Positions 1 to 12,982 of a stretch of DNA of 64,000 nt are shown in pieces. Every line of letters starts with the position of its first letter. Within the stretch, counting starts at the first letter, position 1. This stretch comes from Viscum album (taxonomy: Eukaryota; Streptophyta; Magnoliopsida; Santalales; Viscaceae), in the NCBI GenBank assembly GCA_963277665.1, contig OY728137.1:1170648670-1170712669 (forward strand), in the 5' to 3' direction. The notes beneath the pieces are model-generated. The model searched no databases. It was not told the DNA's origin and saw only the letters and a program-made list of their open reading frames with translations. The position numbers and the translations under genes are program-made.

Positions 1-1370
1 TATTTTTTCACTAGTATGATGGATGACATATTGCTCGATGAATATTGGTTTTTTTGGTTCAATATTGATTTTTATGGTTTGATATTATCTTTATATGTTT
101 CTCTCAATGTTCATGTGTGGTTTCACACAATTTTTGGGGGTTTCCATGCTTGAGGGAGGTGCTTAAATTTTCTTGAATTATTATATGATTTATTTGTTCT
201 TTAATGAGTATTTAGACATGTTCTATTTAATATTTATATGGTTTGAAATGATATATCCTAATTAATTAAGTTGTTTATGTGATGAAAGATGGGTTTCCAA
301 AGGAAATGGGTTGTGTTTCATATGTGATTTCATTTTGTGGTACTTAATTGTGTTTTATGTATTAGGAAAGTGCCTTAATAAATTGTACAAGTGGTGTGAA
401 ACTTGTTTTAAAATGTATTGGGTGTGCAGAAAAATTCAATATAGTGTTTTCTTATGAGAAATGGTGCTTTGAAATGTTTATTCACAACTGTTGTGTGTGA
501 ATGTGAATGTGGTGATCTATGTCATTTATGGATTAAAAATTGAGAAAAAAGGGAATCCATAGTATTTAATATTGATAAATAGGAGTAGTATGCAATCATA
601 CTCATAAGCATCTTATCATGGATTCATCTAGCTGGATTTAAACATAAAAAAGTTACGAAATTATGATAATGATTAGATACCACTAGAACATATGATTATT
701 TCATCACTAGTGGCATGTGCACGAGGATGTTGTGGGTTGTGATTTGTATACTGTGTTTCCCTGAGATACAAGATTCCTAATATCCTATTAGTTATAATAC
801 ATTTAAGGATTTCCCTGGGTGATCTTGTGATGTTTCTCATACTGTCAGTATACGACAGACCTTACTATTATATAAATTTATAAATAATGTTTCTTGAAAT
901 ACTGTTCCATAAAATTTTCAGTTAATTTTTTTCAAGTTCTCTCATAAAAAATTCAGTGTTATTTTAATTCTAATGTGAAGGATTGAAATAATTTATTTTG
1001 AGTGGAATCCTACTAGGATTTGGCTCGCACCATACCTAATACTTTTGGGGTTTGTACATTTCTTATGTATGACCTAGGTAAAGGAAAAATGTGTCATGGA
1101 GATGGCGGATTTTGTTTCTAGATATCCACTTCATGAAGGTGTTTATGATGGTGGATTTAGGATGTTGTTCCAATTGATTCATGGTGGTTTTTTGGAATGA
1201 TTTTTTGTTCCCATTCAATTTTAATACCTCTGGGTTTTGTTTAAGGTTATAAACCCTGACACTAAAAATTGTTGTAGCTAGTTTGTTTATGATTATTCAG
1301 TTTTGTTTTTTTATAATTATTGATGTTTATGATTTTTTGAATACCTAAAATCATTCTCAACCACTGTTGT
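1..1370. other. Unassigned AT-rich DNA, no supported gene
   Basis: No recognisable gene. The plus strand is rich in G and T. The only coding-looking stretch is a 34-codon open frame from ATG at 1096 to TGA at 1198-1200, with a mixed residue content (for example SRYPLHEGVYDGG) less biased than chance AT-rich frames. I do not recognise it, and it is too short to call a gene. It could be a relic of a transposable element polyprotein. Confidence 0.4.
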
Positions 1371-1504
1371 GATACCCAGCAAATAGTTTCCAGCATGTTG
1401 GGATTGAGAACACCCTTCAGGCCATGTTTCTAACCGAGCTGGGTATCGGGGTTTCTGGCCTCCTTGCTTGGTTCATGACATTAATGTTATACACACTTCC
1501 TTAA
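1371..1504. repeat. GC-richer island with a 10-bp perfect inverted repeat
   Basis: gatacccagc at 1371-1380 is the exact reverse complement of gctgggtatc at 1438-1447, with a 57-base loop. The island is clearly richer in G and C than its surroundings. On the plus strand it is open for 43 codons between stops (1373 to the TAA near 1502), but there is no start codon upstream. It may be a fragment of a younger insertion or a structured LTR end. The function is unknown. Confidence 0.5.
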
Positions 1505-1799
1505 TTTATATGGTGTATTTAATTAATAATTTTATCATATTATTATTATTATTAATGATCTTTTCATGCTATTAATAGGTAATTCAATTGAATCCCTCTA
1601 TGCAATTCTATTGACTCAGTTTTTATGCAATTTATAAGGGAATTTTATTGACTCTACTTATTTTATTAATTCATAACAATTGATTTGGAATCTAGTTTTA
1701 AAAGAATTATTTCTTTTAAAATATCAATATATTATAATTTATTTTATAATGAATAAATTTATCAGATAAAAAAAATCTTCTTTGAAGGATTTTAGTAAT

Positions 1800-3570
1800 T
1801 TTAATATATTATGATTTGAAGAATAATTCTCATACTCTCTAAATGAGCTCTTTTTCATCTATGCCTATATTTGATGTTCATGTCAATTTTCTACATCTTA
1901 TTTTTGGTGAAAAATTATTAATTATTTCATTGTACATTCATATATATCATTATCCTATTTCAAAAAATATTGTTTTATCTTTTTTATTATGATATGCTTT
2001 TTCCACAATTATAATTTGAAAAATTAATGAGGTAGTTTCTTACTTTCACGATCATGTACATTATAATCCAATAGAAATTTCTTGTATAAATTAATGGTTT
2101 ATTTTACAATTCCTTATTATTAATATTTATCTATAAAAAATGTTCGAAAAAATATATCATCATGTCAACCCTTTGATGGTAACTTTTATAAGCTACCCAT
2201 AACATTTCTTTTTTAAAATAACATTCAAATTTTTTTATGGAATCTCATTTTAACATTTTTCTATGTGAACACATTAATTAACCATTATGAACATTCTTAT
2301 AATTAGATATTCCTTTCAATATTTTATTATATTTTCTAATTTAATTTAATACCTAATTATTTTAAATTAAAAGTGGTGTTTACACAAATTCTTCATGTTT
2401 TTAATCCAATTATCTTAAAAATGTATTTTTCATCTATGTGAACATCCTTAATACTTCTTATATTACACTAGGAATAATTATAGTTCCACGATCTAATTTG
2501 TTCATCTAGATAGATTATAACATTTTTTATGGACGTTAATTATGAATATTTTCTCTCAACCAAGGGGTAACCATGTGATGTTAGAAGTATGAATGTTTTT
2601 ACGTTTTACTAATACACATACGTATGGATGATTATTTTTTTATGTTTTGGGTCCAATATAAATTTTAAAAAAATTGGTTAAGGATAAGTATTTAATGATA
2701 TAAAGACCTTGCTTTTGAGTTTATTTATGGTTCTCTAGGATTAAATGGACTATGGGAGGGTATTATATTTTTATCTATACACAACAATGTTTTGTGTGAG
2801 TATATGAGAGGTAATCTATTCTCACAAAAAATTTGTGTGAGTATAAGAGAACATATCTACTCTCAATGGGATTGATTGTGAGTATAAGTGTACACATCTA
2901 TTCTTAAAAGGATTTTGTGTGAGTATATATTAGATTATATATTCTTATAAAGATGAAGAATTAATATAATTCTATCTAAAAATACCCACAAAAAAATATA
3001 TGTATTTTTTTAATTTATATGTCTATAATTATTTAATTTTATATGTTATTTTTTATACTAGATATCTATATTATGTACCATTATTATATGAAATGGATTA
3101 TATTTACTGCTTTATATTTCAGTGATCTTATTTCATGGTATATGTTGGACATTTTAGATTTTATAACAATCAATTTTACAATGTAGAAAAAACCTATTGT
3201 TCCATGTTTATCTCAACCTGACATTTCATACATACTCATGTTTTCTCAATTCTCATAATTTTACCCCTTTATTCCTACTTTATATTATTTACATTAATAA
3301 TCATTTCACCTCTCCCATTTCTTATGTTTTCCATTCCCTTAGTTAATGATGATGAGTATAAATTATGAGAATTCTAGATGGGAGTCTATTTTGTTTTTAT
3401 TATGAAGAAATTATCACAAGTAATTTAAAATAACTTTATTATTTAGATTTTCCACAAATAAAAAAATCCTCTTGTTTCTGTGATTGTGATATATTTGTGT
3501 GTTATAATATTTAACTTATGAGAATGTTGTAAAAAAAAAGATTAGGTCTCTCTAATTGGTTTTAATATAT
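1800..3570. repeat. Left copy of ancient direct-repeat pair A (LTR-like)
   Basis: Anchors along this stretch reappear in the same order and orientation about 7.06-7.07 kb downstream: AAGAATAATTCTCAT at about 1817 and 8886, CATGTCAA near 2161 and 9225, and GATTGTGATATA near 3483 and 10548. The constant offset over about 1.7 kb suggests the LTRs of an old element or a large duplication. Divergence is heavy, so the ends are approximate. Terminal TG/CA, a primer site and a target duplication were not found. Confidence 0.55.
2790..2935 (+). repeat. 41-bp tandem repeat, four copies
   Basis: The string tgtgagtata occurs at 2795, 2836, 2877 and 2918, exactly 41 bases apart each time. The bases between follow a shared pattern (agaga.cat, atctaytctca). 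A decayed related array lies in the right copy of pair A (about 9820-10080). Confidence 0.8.
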
Positions 3571-3950
3571 ATGTATACAGAATTTTTTTATAATTTTTTC
3601 CAAGAGAGCAGGTCCAGGGGACAATAGTTAGTATTAGATAAAGGATTTGATATTTATTAAGTATTAATTTAGTTATTTTTTGAGGTAATAATTATTTAAA
3701 TTTAATAAACACCATAGAGATAAACCTTAATATATGATAACATCTTAAAATTTTGGTATAGTATTTTTTTATTGGTTTTCTAGAAATTAAATCTCCATTC
3801 GGTTGAAAACAAGTGAATATATGACCTAAAATAGATGCACCATGGGGTAATAATCCTAAAAGGGTTGTTTGGAATTAACATGATCTTCACCTAGTGAATT
3901 AATAAAGGAAAGATTTCACACTTGTATTGAAACTCATGGGGGATATTCTT
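3570..3950. other. Unassigned AT-rich spacer
   Basis: I see no gene, repeat or regulatory signal here. If pair A is an LTR pair, this is the start of its internal region. A possible primer site was looked for just after 3570 and not recognised. Confidence 0.4.
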
Positions 3951-5700
3951 TGGTAACTCACATGATCGATATAAACCGTATGGCCATTCCTCCCAACCCC
4001 CTTCTTTAGCATTGCAGGAGTGATGTGGCGGTTTTGTCCCTGTTCGCTAATCCAACCCTACCCCATGATTTCCCTAGCATCCATCATTACTTGAATGTGC
4101 CAACTCTTAACTAAGGTATCCCTTCACTTCCCCTCTCCATAAAAAATTCTTGGAGGTTGATTACCTTTACGATCTCTCTTTGATAGCTTAGTTCTCATGG
4201 CATCACCCATTGTTTGACTATTTTGACTACTTCGATAACAACACTTGGACTTTGCAATATCATGTCATTATAGCTCTTCTGGATCCTTTCCATTTCCTTT
4301 TACGGTTTTCCAATGTTGATGATTTATCTGCTGCATGGACCAAAGGGCTCTTCTTCTATGAAGGGTTCCAATTAATTATTCTAATATAGAGTTTTTATTT
4401 TAATTATAATCAGGAACTCCCTCTCACTGCAATTTGTGTGAGATTCCTTGGTCTTCCTCGACCATCTCTGAAACCCTCTATTCTCCATATGTTGGGATAA
4501 ATCAATAAAATATTTCTAGATTTTGATGAGTGATTGAGGTCCTTGAGTCATTCAATAGAGAATAATATTCATGTGGCGGTAAACATATCAAATACCCCTG
4601 TTAAATACCATCAGATTGAGGTAAATAAAGGGCTTATCTTCCTTCAACTTGTGGTTTTTGAGTAGTGGTATGATTTCTGTATGTCTTTCTATTGTTTGAG
4701 TCATCATCAATGTTATTGATGCTCACATACAGTGAAGTATCTGTCTAAAGTTTCAAAATAGGTTCCTATTGGGATACATGGTAATGGAAGTGTACTAAAT
4801 GTAGATTGTAATATACCCCCTATGTGTCGGGATAGTATAGGTAATTCTCAGTCTATCCCAGATACTAGTACTTTCAACTCATCTGATGCAATCCAAGAGA
4901 GGCTGCAATGATCTCTACTTATTCTTTCTGATATGAAATTTATATACTTCATGGGATAGAGCCAATTGTAAGCCTCTATCTAAATAAATGTTAATACTTT
5001 TCATCTTAAGTGTCATGTGGGGTACCCATTCGTAGTACATGTCTTCAGGAAGATGAGAAAATATTTGGGTGATCCCATGTCTTCATCTATTTCTGTAGGT
5101 CAAACGAACATCGATGTGGGCCAGGTGACTGAATATGGAGGTTAAATGTCTCCCAAAGATGCATCCTATGTGGATGAAATATTATTGAAAATGATTTATA
5201 GGACGAGAGGCATCCCATGAGCTTAAGAAGCTTGCAGTGTAAATAGTTGCATCAATGGGTCCCAGCCCAAGAAGGGATTCTTTGGTTATAATGCTTTCTA
5301 ACCACATTAACGGCTTGGATAATAGGCTGGACCAGGAGGTTGAAGCTATTTGACCTGAGCTCCCAAATGAGGATCATGGAGACATAGGTGATATTTCCAA
5401 TGATTGTCAATCTAGTCAATTTTCAGAAGAAATTAAGGACACTCTTAAATATGAAGATCTCCATAATCAAAGATGGAGGAAGGGTCTGAAAGGCACTCTA
5501 AAAGGTTAGAAAGACTATTACTATTTTCCCCTTCCAATGGAGACAAGATACAGCAAATGGATGAAAGGGTTAGAGATGAAAGTTAAAAAAAGAGCCTCTA
5601 GTTCACCTATTTTAGTGGAGATTGAATCCTTTGAGGAGGGTCCCCTAAAAAAGAATACAAATAATCCCAGTGAGAGAATGTCGTGGTATCGGTTCATAAT
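3950..5700 (+). pseudogene. Decayed non-LTR (LINE-like) ORF1 relic with DUF4283-like region
   Basis: The plus-strand translation, broken by stops and frameshifts, resembles the nucleic-acid-binding first ORF of plant LINE elements. The frame at 4261 reads LLDPFHFLLRFSNVDD followed by AAWTKG, the pattern of the DUF4283 core. After 4410 comes ELPLTAICVRFLGLPRPS, the usual proline/leucine-rich continuation, then near 4570 a frame reading HVAVNISNTPVK. The zinc-knuckle region expected next is not intact. The C-terminal third (about 4800-5650) is charged and unrecognised. I saw no endonuclease or reverse transcriptase downstream, so this is probably a truncated copy. It lies between the two arms of repeat pair A, so it could be an insertion there. 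The family match rests on reading alone. Confidence 0.45.
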
Positions 5701-7140
5701 CCAGAACTGAACATGACTTCAGAAGAAGAAATGTTGGAGGAATTTTTGATGATTAATTCTCTAAATGAGGATGTTGAAGAACTTATGGGAAGACTGATAT
5801 GAGTGGACACTACTACTAAGAAAGGTGATTGGATTAGCAAGAAAGACTGTATTTTTATTTGATTCTTCAATATGAAAAAGATCAACAATGAGGAATATAT
5901 GAAACATTAAGACAATTTGTCATATCTTTTTGAATACCTCCTAATGGAAGATATAGGTACACAAGAAACATCTAGTTCATTGAAATTGTTCATGGATAAT
6001 GATTCTAATCAGACCAAAATATCATTCAATAACATTGTTGTTTATTTTATTTATTGATCTATTTTGGTTGTGTGGGTTATCACATCTCCATTAGAAGTGT
6101 TCTAGATAATATAAAAAGTTAATTTTGATGATATATAAACCATTATGAAGGATTTCAATATTTTTTGGTCAGAGAGACACATAAGAACATTATCATGAAT
6201 AACCTATATTGAAACATAGAGATTACAAATTTAGGTTATAGATGAATTTTATGAGTTATTAATTTTAAACATATAGTTCTAATTTCAGCAGTTATTAATT
6301 TAAAAATTCACATGCCTTAAATTTATATTATGTAATGTAATGGGTAAATCGTTGAGTAATTGAGTTTATAATGGGAGTAATGGAAAATACATTAATTTTC
6401 CCAATGAAAAACCAAATGGGATAACATATAGTGGTAAAAATACCACGCTGATGATTACCAAGATATCAAGAGTAATATTTAACGACTAGAATGATAACAA
6501 TCCAACAGAATCACCAAAAATGGGATGAATGATATTTCATGGAGGTTATAGGTATAAACTCCAATGATGATTTTAGATTCAAATTCACATGTGTTTAAAT
6601 TGTGGTAAGAAGAACTTGGGAGATTGTCTCATGTGATTGAAAAAAATACTTCCCAAGTTTTAATGTAGGATACAAATAAAAATGTTTCCAAAGAAATGGT
6701 AAGAGGTTTAAAAATACCATTGATGAGAAGAATGTCCCATGTAATTCACCACCCACACATTAATGGTTTTAATGAATGGATTTTGACAATTATGCACTAC
6801 GGAATAACTACCACTAAAGTAGATTATGATAATTAAAGTACAATTATAAATCACTCTAGATTTGTTTCTATTTTATGGTATTTCACTCTATAAATTATTA
6901 TACATATAAGAAGTTTTCTAATATAATCAAATCACCACCCTAATGATTGAAAATATCTATGAAAATTATTATGATTATTTTACCCCAAGAATAATTTTCA
7001 GGGAATGTGCTTCAAGAATGTATTATTATTATCACATTATATGAATTTAATGTTATTTTAGAAATGTATTATCTATATCCACGTAGAATCCATATTAATT
7101 ACTATCTACAATCCATTATTTTTCTATTGTTATTCTACAA
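5700..7140. other. Unassigned AT-rich DNA
   Basis: No gene, RNA or repeat was recognised. Open frames here are short and biased toward Asn, Ile, Lys and Phe, as expected from base composition alone. Confidence 0.4.
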
Positions 7141-8000
7141 TCCATGTGAAACTTGTGTCCTATTTATATCATGAGATTATGCTTATAAAAATACCAATAA
7201 CTTCTCTAATATAAGGGTCCTTCCACCTCCCAATCAAGGCAAATCAAAAAATTATATGTTACCAAGAAAATATACCAATTATAATTCTATTAAAATTGTC
7301 CTCAATTTTTCTAATCCTTTAATTAGAATAACGTGTCATATGTACTCTATTTCTAAGAATCACTTCAAGAGAATGTTCAAATTATCAACATGAGTACTAA
7401 TCAATATCTAATATTTTCCTTATCTATATTTATCTTACAAAACCATCATAAACATTCAAAAATTATTACATAAATATAATTTATATAAATATATCTTTTA
7501 TGTTTATGTAATAAACACTACCTTACATTAACATTTTTTCTATAGAAAAATGGAAATGTTTTCAAGCATACGTGTAGACGACCACCTCTATGAATGATGT
7601 GTATTATTTTCCTTTCACCACCATAAATGGATGGGAATAAAATGTTATTTAACATATTAATTTGGTATATATATATAATTATTAATATTAGATACAATAT
7701 AAATGAATTGATACCATTCTCGCATTCCATAGAATATGAAACCATCATCGGTGTGTATGTGTGGACTACCCACTCAATGAAGTGATATATTTAATTTTTC
7801 ATCTTATTAGTACATTATAATTTTTATAAATATCTTAAAATATGATTCAAAACCTCATAAAAATATAAATAATGTCATTATAGTTCTTCAATAATGATAG
7901 TATTCCAAAATAATCAATATGTAATCCTTACTCACACATCGATTATAGTATATTTTATTTGGGTCGATTTGAAAACCTACATGAAAATGATATAAATTTA
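7140..8000 (+). repeat. Copy E of the TATA plus 190-bp ladder repeat family
   Basis: A TATA-like box (about 7207-7215) in a pyrimidine-rich leader is followed about 370 bases later by two ladder cores, agacgaccacctctatgaa at 7576-7594 and ggactacccactcaatgaa from 7763, 187 bases apart. The same layout recurs near 53 kb, 59.5 kb and 61.6 kb. This is the most decayed copy, so its ends are approximate. Confidence 0.45.
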
Positions 8001-8870
8001 TTTTATAGATGACTCTGGAAACATAATTAATAAAATTATGGGAAATAATGATCGAAATAAGGTATTTTTAGAGTTATTTAAATTTTATATTAATATTTAT
8101 CAAATTTTTAATATATCACATTTTATTTATTAAAAAATACAGAAATAAGCACAGCACTTATTTCATCCCCAATACAGTAACTAAAATTATCATTGAATTA
8201 AATTTTTATTTTATAATAAATTCTAAAAAATATCTTCTAGTACCTTAAATAGTATATGAATTATAAAAATAGTATTAAATAATGGAGATAAACAAAAAAT
8301 ATATATATCCTGTTTAAAATAATTAAAATTACAAACAATTGATGATGAAAATAAACTATTAATAACTAGTATATATGTAATAAATGATTTTCATTCAAGA
8401 GATTAAAATGTAATCAATATGAATAAGGCTTTGATAAGCGTTATTAAAATATTTATTCATTATAAACTTATTGTTATAGCATGCTTGCCTTATAAAAAAT
8501 ACCAGTTAAGGGTTTCTATCCAAATTTCCATTAATTATGGAATATTTTTATATTATTCTGCAATTATTATATAATATTGAGTAATTTTTGACCCATTAGA
8601 TTATATTATTTTTATTAATTCTTATTTAATGGTATTTATAAGTATTTTTCATGAATCCTTTGTTCCAATTATTTTTATTCAATTAGTAAAAAATTCATAA
8701 GTGAATTTACTTTTTCAACTTCTTTTCTAGAGTCATAATTAATTTATTTGACTAATGTTTTAAAATATTGATTTATTTGAAGAAATTATGATTTTATATT
8801 TTCATTGCTCTTTCTATTTTATGTAATTCCATCATCACATAAAAAACATATTCCTTTACAGGGTTTTTTT
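8000..8870. other. Unassigned AT-rich DNA
   Basis: No gene was seen. A short hairpin (aaataag ... cttattt, near 8140-8162) is the only local structure I noticed. Confidence 0.35.
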
Positions 8871-10640
8871 TAATTTATTTTTGTTAAGAATAATTCTCAT
8901 CGTATCCGAATGTGATATTTTTCTTCAATGAACACATTAAAAATTCCCAAAAAAGTTTCATTTTTATTAAAAAGCCAAATTATGTATTATTTCATACGAC
9001 CTTCATATTTCTATCGATAATTTTTTTTAAATGGATGTTTTATAATACCTTTCATTATATCGGTTTTCAACAAAGGTATTTAGAGAAATTAAAAATGGGC
9101 TTTCTTATATTAATGATCATGTGATTTTTATTTCACTCAAAATTTACTCTAGAAAAAATTTATTCCCTTTCCATGGATCAATTACTAAAATTTATTTCCC
9201 AAAATTTTATGAAAATAATTAATCATGTCAAACCATTAAATGTATATTTTTACAGATACCCATAACTTCATCTTTTTAAGAGAATTTCATAAATGTTTTT
9301 TGTATCTCGTGTTAACATTTTTTCTTATGAACAAAATTTTTCACCATCATAACCATTATCATAAATGAAGATTCAATTCATTTTTTATAAATGTATTTCA
9401 AAATTAATTTTATTTATAATTATTTTAATAATAAATTTTGTATTTACAATAATTTTAAATTTGATATATGCAATGATCTTAAACGGTATTTTTTATCTAC
9501 ATAAAAATAATTAAAGATACTTATGTTGCACTGGGGATATTTCTCATACCACTATCAAAGTTATTTCTCCATATAACTTATAATTGTATTATGGAATTAT
9601 ATCGTGATACAAATCTATTTTTAATAGTTTAACTCAATAATGCGAGAAGTGTGATTTTTTTATTATTATAATGGAACACATATGTATGGGTGATTATTAA
9701 AATTTTCTGTCAAGTAAAGGGTCTTTTATATCCCTCCAAATCATTGTTTAATTATTTTCATGTCCTCATATTTTGACACTATTTGTGATAATTATTGTTG
9801 TTAACTATGTTCACTTTGTTTCTGGATTAGTATATGTGTGGTTATATATGATCAGAAAATATTACGTGTTAGTATATGAGTAGTTATCTTCGATTAAAAA
9901 TATTGAGTGTGATCATAATATATGATAACTATGATAAAAAAGAATGTATCTGATAATAAGTTCAACTATCTGTGATCACATGGATTGCACAAGGGTATAT
10001 TTATATTTAGCTATGCCTAGAAAGATAATACATGAGTATATGTGCAGTTATCTACGCTCAAAATGACTATGCATAAATATAATTTTTAATGGAGATGTCA
10101 AAAAATGTTATAAATTATTTGGATTTTTTATACATTGTGTTTCTATTTTATGTTCCTTTGAAATTACCCATGGATAATGATTATTACTTCTTATTTTCAC
10201 GTTATTCTTCCAAGATATATGTTAAATCACAATGATTACATGGATTTCTATTATTCCTTATAACCAAGTCCTGGTATTATATTTTCTTTTTAATTGGATA
10301 TTTCTATTTTACTCAATTTTTCGTAAATTAAACCATTTCTTCTAAAATGTTATGTTTTATATGACATAGTATTTAAGCTAAACCATTTATTATGTTTTTC
10401 ATTATACTAGTTATGAATTTGTGAATAACTTATTAAAATTCTAAAAGGGAGTCAAATGGGGCTTGATTATAGGGAAATTTTTATGTGTATTGAATATTTA
10501 TTTTCTTATGTAGTTGATCATTAGTGACACCAATCCCTAAGCTTCATGGATTGTGATATAGTTGTGATATGTAATGATGAACTTATTAAAATTTAGTAAA
10601 ATAAATATATGTTTATATTAGTTCACTATAGTTGGTATCA
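8870..10640. repeat. Right copy of ancient direct-repeat pair A (LTR-like)
   Basis: Direct counterpart of about 1800-3570, in the same order and orientation. Within it, 9820-10080 keeps a decayed form of the 41-bp repeat (units built on gagtatatgtgcagttatct). The decay is substitution plus small indels. The right end is placed where similarity fades, near 10630. Confidence 0.55.
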
Positions 10641-12468
10641 TGTAATATGTATAAAAAATGTTTCTTTTGCACGAGACATGAAAGTGTGGGTTTGGGGTGG
10701 CTCATTCAATTTATGAGTTGTGTGCTGTTGGATCTTAAAATCTCCAGCCCCTTATAGTTTTCATTATATCATATTGATTACTAATAATATTTGTAGATTT
10801 AATATATTTCCTCAATTTATTTTACTATTTTCCCAACTTTTTATTATATTCATCTTTGTTATCGGATTATTAAAAATCAAAATCAAGTATAATTTGTTCT
10901 ATCATAGGTACATTATCATTTTGTTACTCTAACATATGCAAACTATTTTCTTCATAATTTTATATATATTTTTCAATTTTCATATATGGTTTTCTCAAGA
11001 TTTCAATAATGTTGACATCTAAAACATGAAATAGATTGTGTATCTTTTTGTTATAATATATATACAAACATTAATTAGATATGTATCTCATAAAGTTCCC
11101 TTTTTTGATTTGTCTAAACTTTTTCATGGATTACTATTATTTATATTTATAATTAAAATAATTAAAACAACCATAAATAAATAATAGTTGGTATTTTATT
11201 ATACCACATTTTATATGGTGTCTTTTATATCTCTTTCCTTTGTAGAAATATAGTCTACATGTATAAATACGTATATAAAACTTCTCTACCTTTTTTTGTG
11301 ATGTTTTGTCCAATTAAAATACTTTTTTATATATCAATTATGATTTTATGATTCCTCTTTACCACACCATTTTATTGGGATTATATGGTGTGATACATTT
11401 ATTCTTGATAATATTATTGTAATGGTAGATTTTAAAATCATCACATGTAAACACAATACCATTATATGTTCGCAACTTATTGATATATTTTCCCATTTCA
11501 TTCTCAGCTTCTATTTTTATGATTTTTAATATCTAAATTGTTTTTTATTTTTTGATAGAAATAATGTTCATATATGGAGTATAAAAATCAATTAATGTAA
11601 TTAAATATATGTCGCCTATGGTATAATTTTTCCTATTGGGAATATATATGTCGGGTTGAATACGATCAAGTGGTTTAGAAGAAATAATTCAAACTGTTTT
11701 TTGAGAACCTTATGCCATTTTCCCATTTTGATAGATTTGAATGATTTAATATCTCTCTTTTTAGCTTTGGTATATCTCACACAATATCTATATTAAAATT
11801 TATACTCATTTTTCTTTATCCAATATTACCTATCCTTAATTTCCATATGTTATTTTGATTTTTTGAAGTCATGTAATAGAAATTATCAGGACCACCAATT
11901 TGACATAGATTTCAAATAGTTAAAATTCCATGAGTAATGATCATTACATACATCACAATTTCGATGATACACTATTATTTATTGAGAATCATCTCATGAA
12001 CATATTCACTTTTTTTTTGAAATTAGTAAATTATAATTCAACCATTTAATAAATAATAAATTATTAGTTAAAATTTTTATAGATAAAATTTATTATAATC
12101 TAACTAAATTTATTTTTAGGGAATAATCATTACTAAAAATCACTGAACCTCTTTACTACTCCAAAATGTTTCATAGAATATTTTTATCATAATTAATATA
12201 TTAGAAACACCCACTATGAACCATCAATTCCCTTATTAATTTCTAGATTCAATATGACTATAATGGTGAATTATTTTTCTTCCATAATCTTTTAAATTCT
12301 ATTACATTTCTAACTATAGTGAATTGTTTTGTAGAAGAATAATTATAAACTCCTATATTATATGTCCCTATAGATCACATATTCCAAAAATATCAACCAT
12401 GTTGTCAAATGTGTTTTTTTGGAAGATGTGTTGAATTTCTAGTCACCACTTTCTTGATTTTATAAGTA
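10641..12468. other. Unassigned AT-rich DNA left of the gypsy element
   Basis: No gene, RNA or clear repeat was recognised. It forms the left flank of the 12469-22803 retrotransposon. The five bases before the element are aagta. Confidence 0.4.
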
Positions 12469-12864
12469 TGACAACCCTGCATTTTTTCAACCTTATACAT
12501 GATTTATTACATAAAACATCACTTGATACAACAAAGAAGATCGAGAGGTTTAGTGTCTTTGGGTATAAGGATCATTACATAAAAACTTAATAAATGAAAT
12601 ACGACATCTTTATTGAAAACATCCTTTACATGACCACTACATTCCCTCATACTTAGCATTGCATGGGATAACCTGAGGACATGCATAAGAAAAGGGTGAG
12701 CTATAAAACCCTGTAAGGGAGTACACATGGAATAACTTGAGGATTAAAACACATGTTAGAAAATAATAATATCAATAGATCATAAAAGAAACATCAGTAT
12801 AAAGGCATGATAAAGAATGATAATCATAACATGGAAATGTGGCAACAACACTTAACATGGAATT

Positions 12865-12982
12865 AGCATGAGCCAAGGCTCATTACACATAGAGCATGAG
12901 TAAATCTTCATTGCACGTGAAGCACGAGTAAAACCTCATTGCACTTGAATTAGCATGAGTCAACACTCATTTCACACGATGT
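12865..12982. repeat. Four tandem hairpin units in the R-U5 part of the LTR
   Basis: agcatgag or agcacgag occurs at 12865, 12893, 12921 and 12952 (spacing 28, 28, 31), each followed by a facing CTCAT or TTCAT. The first unit is an almost perfect dyad, ATGAGCC-aa-GGCTCAT. The other LTR keeps the same four units at about 20561-20680. Transcribed, these could form a row of small hairpins in the leader and trailer RNA. The role is unknown. Confidence 0.75.

Noticed and set aside
12865..12982. CRISPR-like array of short repeats
   Set aside because: Units are contiguous and diverged with no unique spacers, they sit inside an LTR, and the organism is a eukaryote.
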